A stretch of DNA of 6,213 nt from JBGSLA01 sp965602785. Its GTDB lineage: Bacteria > Desulfobacterota > Desulfobaccia > Desulfobaccales > 0-14-0-80-60-11. A program made the translations under genes and the position numbers. Below the pieces are notes generated by a model that worked only from the letters and a program-made list of their open reading frames with translations, searched no databases and was not told the origin of the DNA. Shown in pieces: positions 5,808 through 6,213 of the stretch. The stretch's first letter is position 1. Every line of letters starts with the position of its first letter. The stretch lies in the NCBI GenBank assembly GCA_965602785.1, contig CBFDAH010000171.1, positions 1 to 6,213 of the forward strand, written 5' to 3'.

Positions 5808-6213
5808 ATGAAAAGGTTGAGTCTCAGTGTTCTCGTGGCTGTCTTTATGCTGGTGGTCATGCTCGCCCCGGTGGGACAGAAAGACTCGGTCTGGGCTGAA
5901 TCGGCAACATTCTACTACAACCGTGGTGTTGAGGAATTAGAAAAAGGCCAATACGACCGGGCCATCGCCGACTACAACAAGGCCCTGGAGCTCAACCCTA
6001 AGTATGCTAAGGCTTACAACAATCGGGGATTAGCTTATTTCGAAAAAGGTCAATCTGACCGGGCCATATCCGACTACAACAAGGCCCTTGAGCTCAAACC
6101 CGGGAATGTTGCGGCTTACAACAATCGTGGAAGTGCTTATTTTAAAAAGGGCCAGCCTGACCGGGCCATCGCCGACTACAACAAGGCCCTGAAGCTCAAC
6201 CCCAAGTCTTATA
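5808..6213 (+). CDS. Secreted tetratricopeptide repeat protein, 3' end beyond the window
   Basis: The reading frame is open to the window edge, giving 135 complete codons and no stop. Residues 1-30 form a signal peptide: basic MKR, a hydrophobic core (4-20), and a likely signal peptidase I site after VWA (28-30). There is no lipobox cysteine, so the product is probably periplasmic or exported rather than a lipoprotein. Three TPR units of 34 residues follow (34-67, 68-101, 102-135). They share the pattern YNNRG-AYF-KGQ-DRAI-DYNKALELNP, with the canonical small and large residues of the TPR helix pair. TPR proteins act as protein-protein scaffolds and the partner cannot be read from sequence. 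The start is fixed by GGGAGG 7 nt upstream. It is separated from the ABC gene by the AT-rich stretch and has no evident functional link to it. The remaining length and number of repeats are unknown. Confidence 0.92.
   Translation, partial: MKRLSLSVLVAVFMLVVMLAPVGQKDSVWAESATFYYNRGVEELEKGQYDRAIADYNKALELNPKYAKAYNNRGLAYFEKGQSDRAISDYNKALELKPGNVAAYNNRGSAYFKKGQPDRAIADYNKALKLNPKSY
5907..6213 (+). repeat. 102-bp tandem repeats encoding TPR units, three copies and continuing
   Basis: The same DNA segment recurs every 102 bp: GACCGGGCCAT begins at 5955, 6057 and 6159, each followed by a nearly identical GACTACAACAAGGCCCT. Identity at the DNA level is higher than protein conservation alone requires, including at third codon positions, which points to recent duplication or gene conversion. 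The array runs past the window edge. Confidence 0.85.

Overview
The window looks like a chromosomal segment of a hopanoid-producing Gram-negative bacterium. A Desulfobacterota (deltaproteobacterial) type source is the best guess, but this is inference. It rests on the GC-rich genes, the hpnJ/hpnK hopanoid side-chain genes, tRNA genes that encode their own CCA ends, and a TPR lipoprotein-free secreted protein style common in that group. No marker here fixes the taxon.

Layout, left to right. Positions 1-175 hold two minus-strand tRNA genes, Cys(GCA) and Gly(GCC). Positions 210-3678 hold a tightly packed minus-strand operon of three overlapping genes. In transcription order these are hpnJ (radical SAM, hopanoid cyclitol ether formation), a second unrelated radical SAM enzyme with a C-terminal cysteine-rich domain, and hpnK (YdjC/ChbG-type deacetylase). 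The overlaps are 4 and 13 nt. A 246-bp divergent intergenic region (3679-3924) carries several short direct repeats with one-helical-turn spacing, palindromes and an imperfect GC-rich hairpin. Positions 3925-4866 encode, on the plus strand, an ABC-2 type ATPase resembling the N-terminal ATPase half of YbhF-like proteins. Directly after its stop the composition turns abruptly AT-rich, and about 940 bp carry no convincing gene. No second ATPase or permease follows. From 5808 to the window end runs the start of a secreted protein made of near-identical 34-residue TPR repeats (102-bp DNA repeats), cut off by the window edge.

How the genes fit together: in the known pathway HpnI adds N-acetylglucosamine to bacteriohopanetetrol, HpnK removes the acetyl group, and HpnJ rearranges the sugar to the cyclitol ether. 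The window has the last two steps but not hpnI. The extra radical SAM gene is translationally coupled between them and is the best candidate for something undescribed: either a helper of HpnJ or an additional tailoring step on the hopanoid head group. The ABC ATPase looks like the surviving first gene of a disrupted exporter operon. The TPR gene appears unrelated to the rest.
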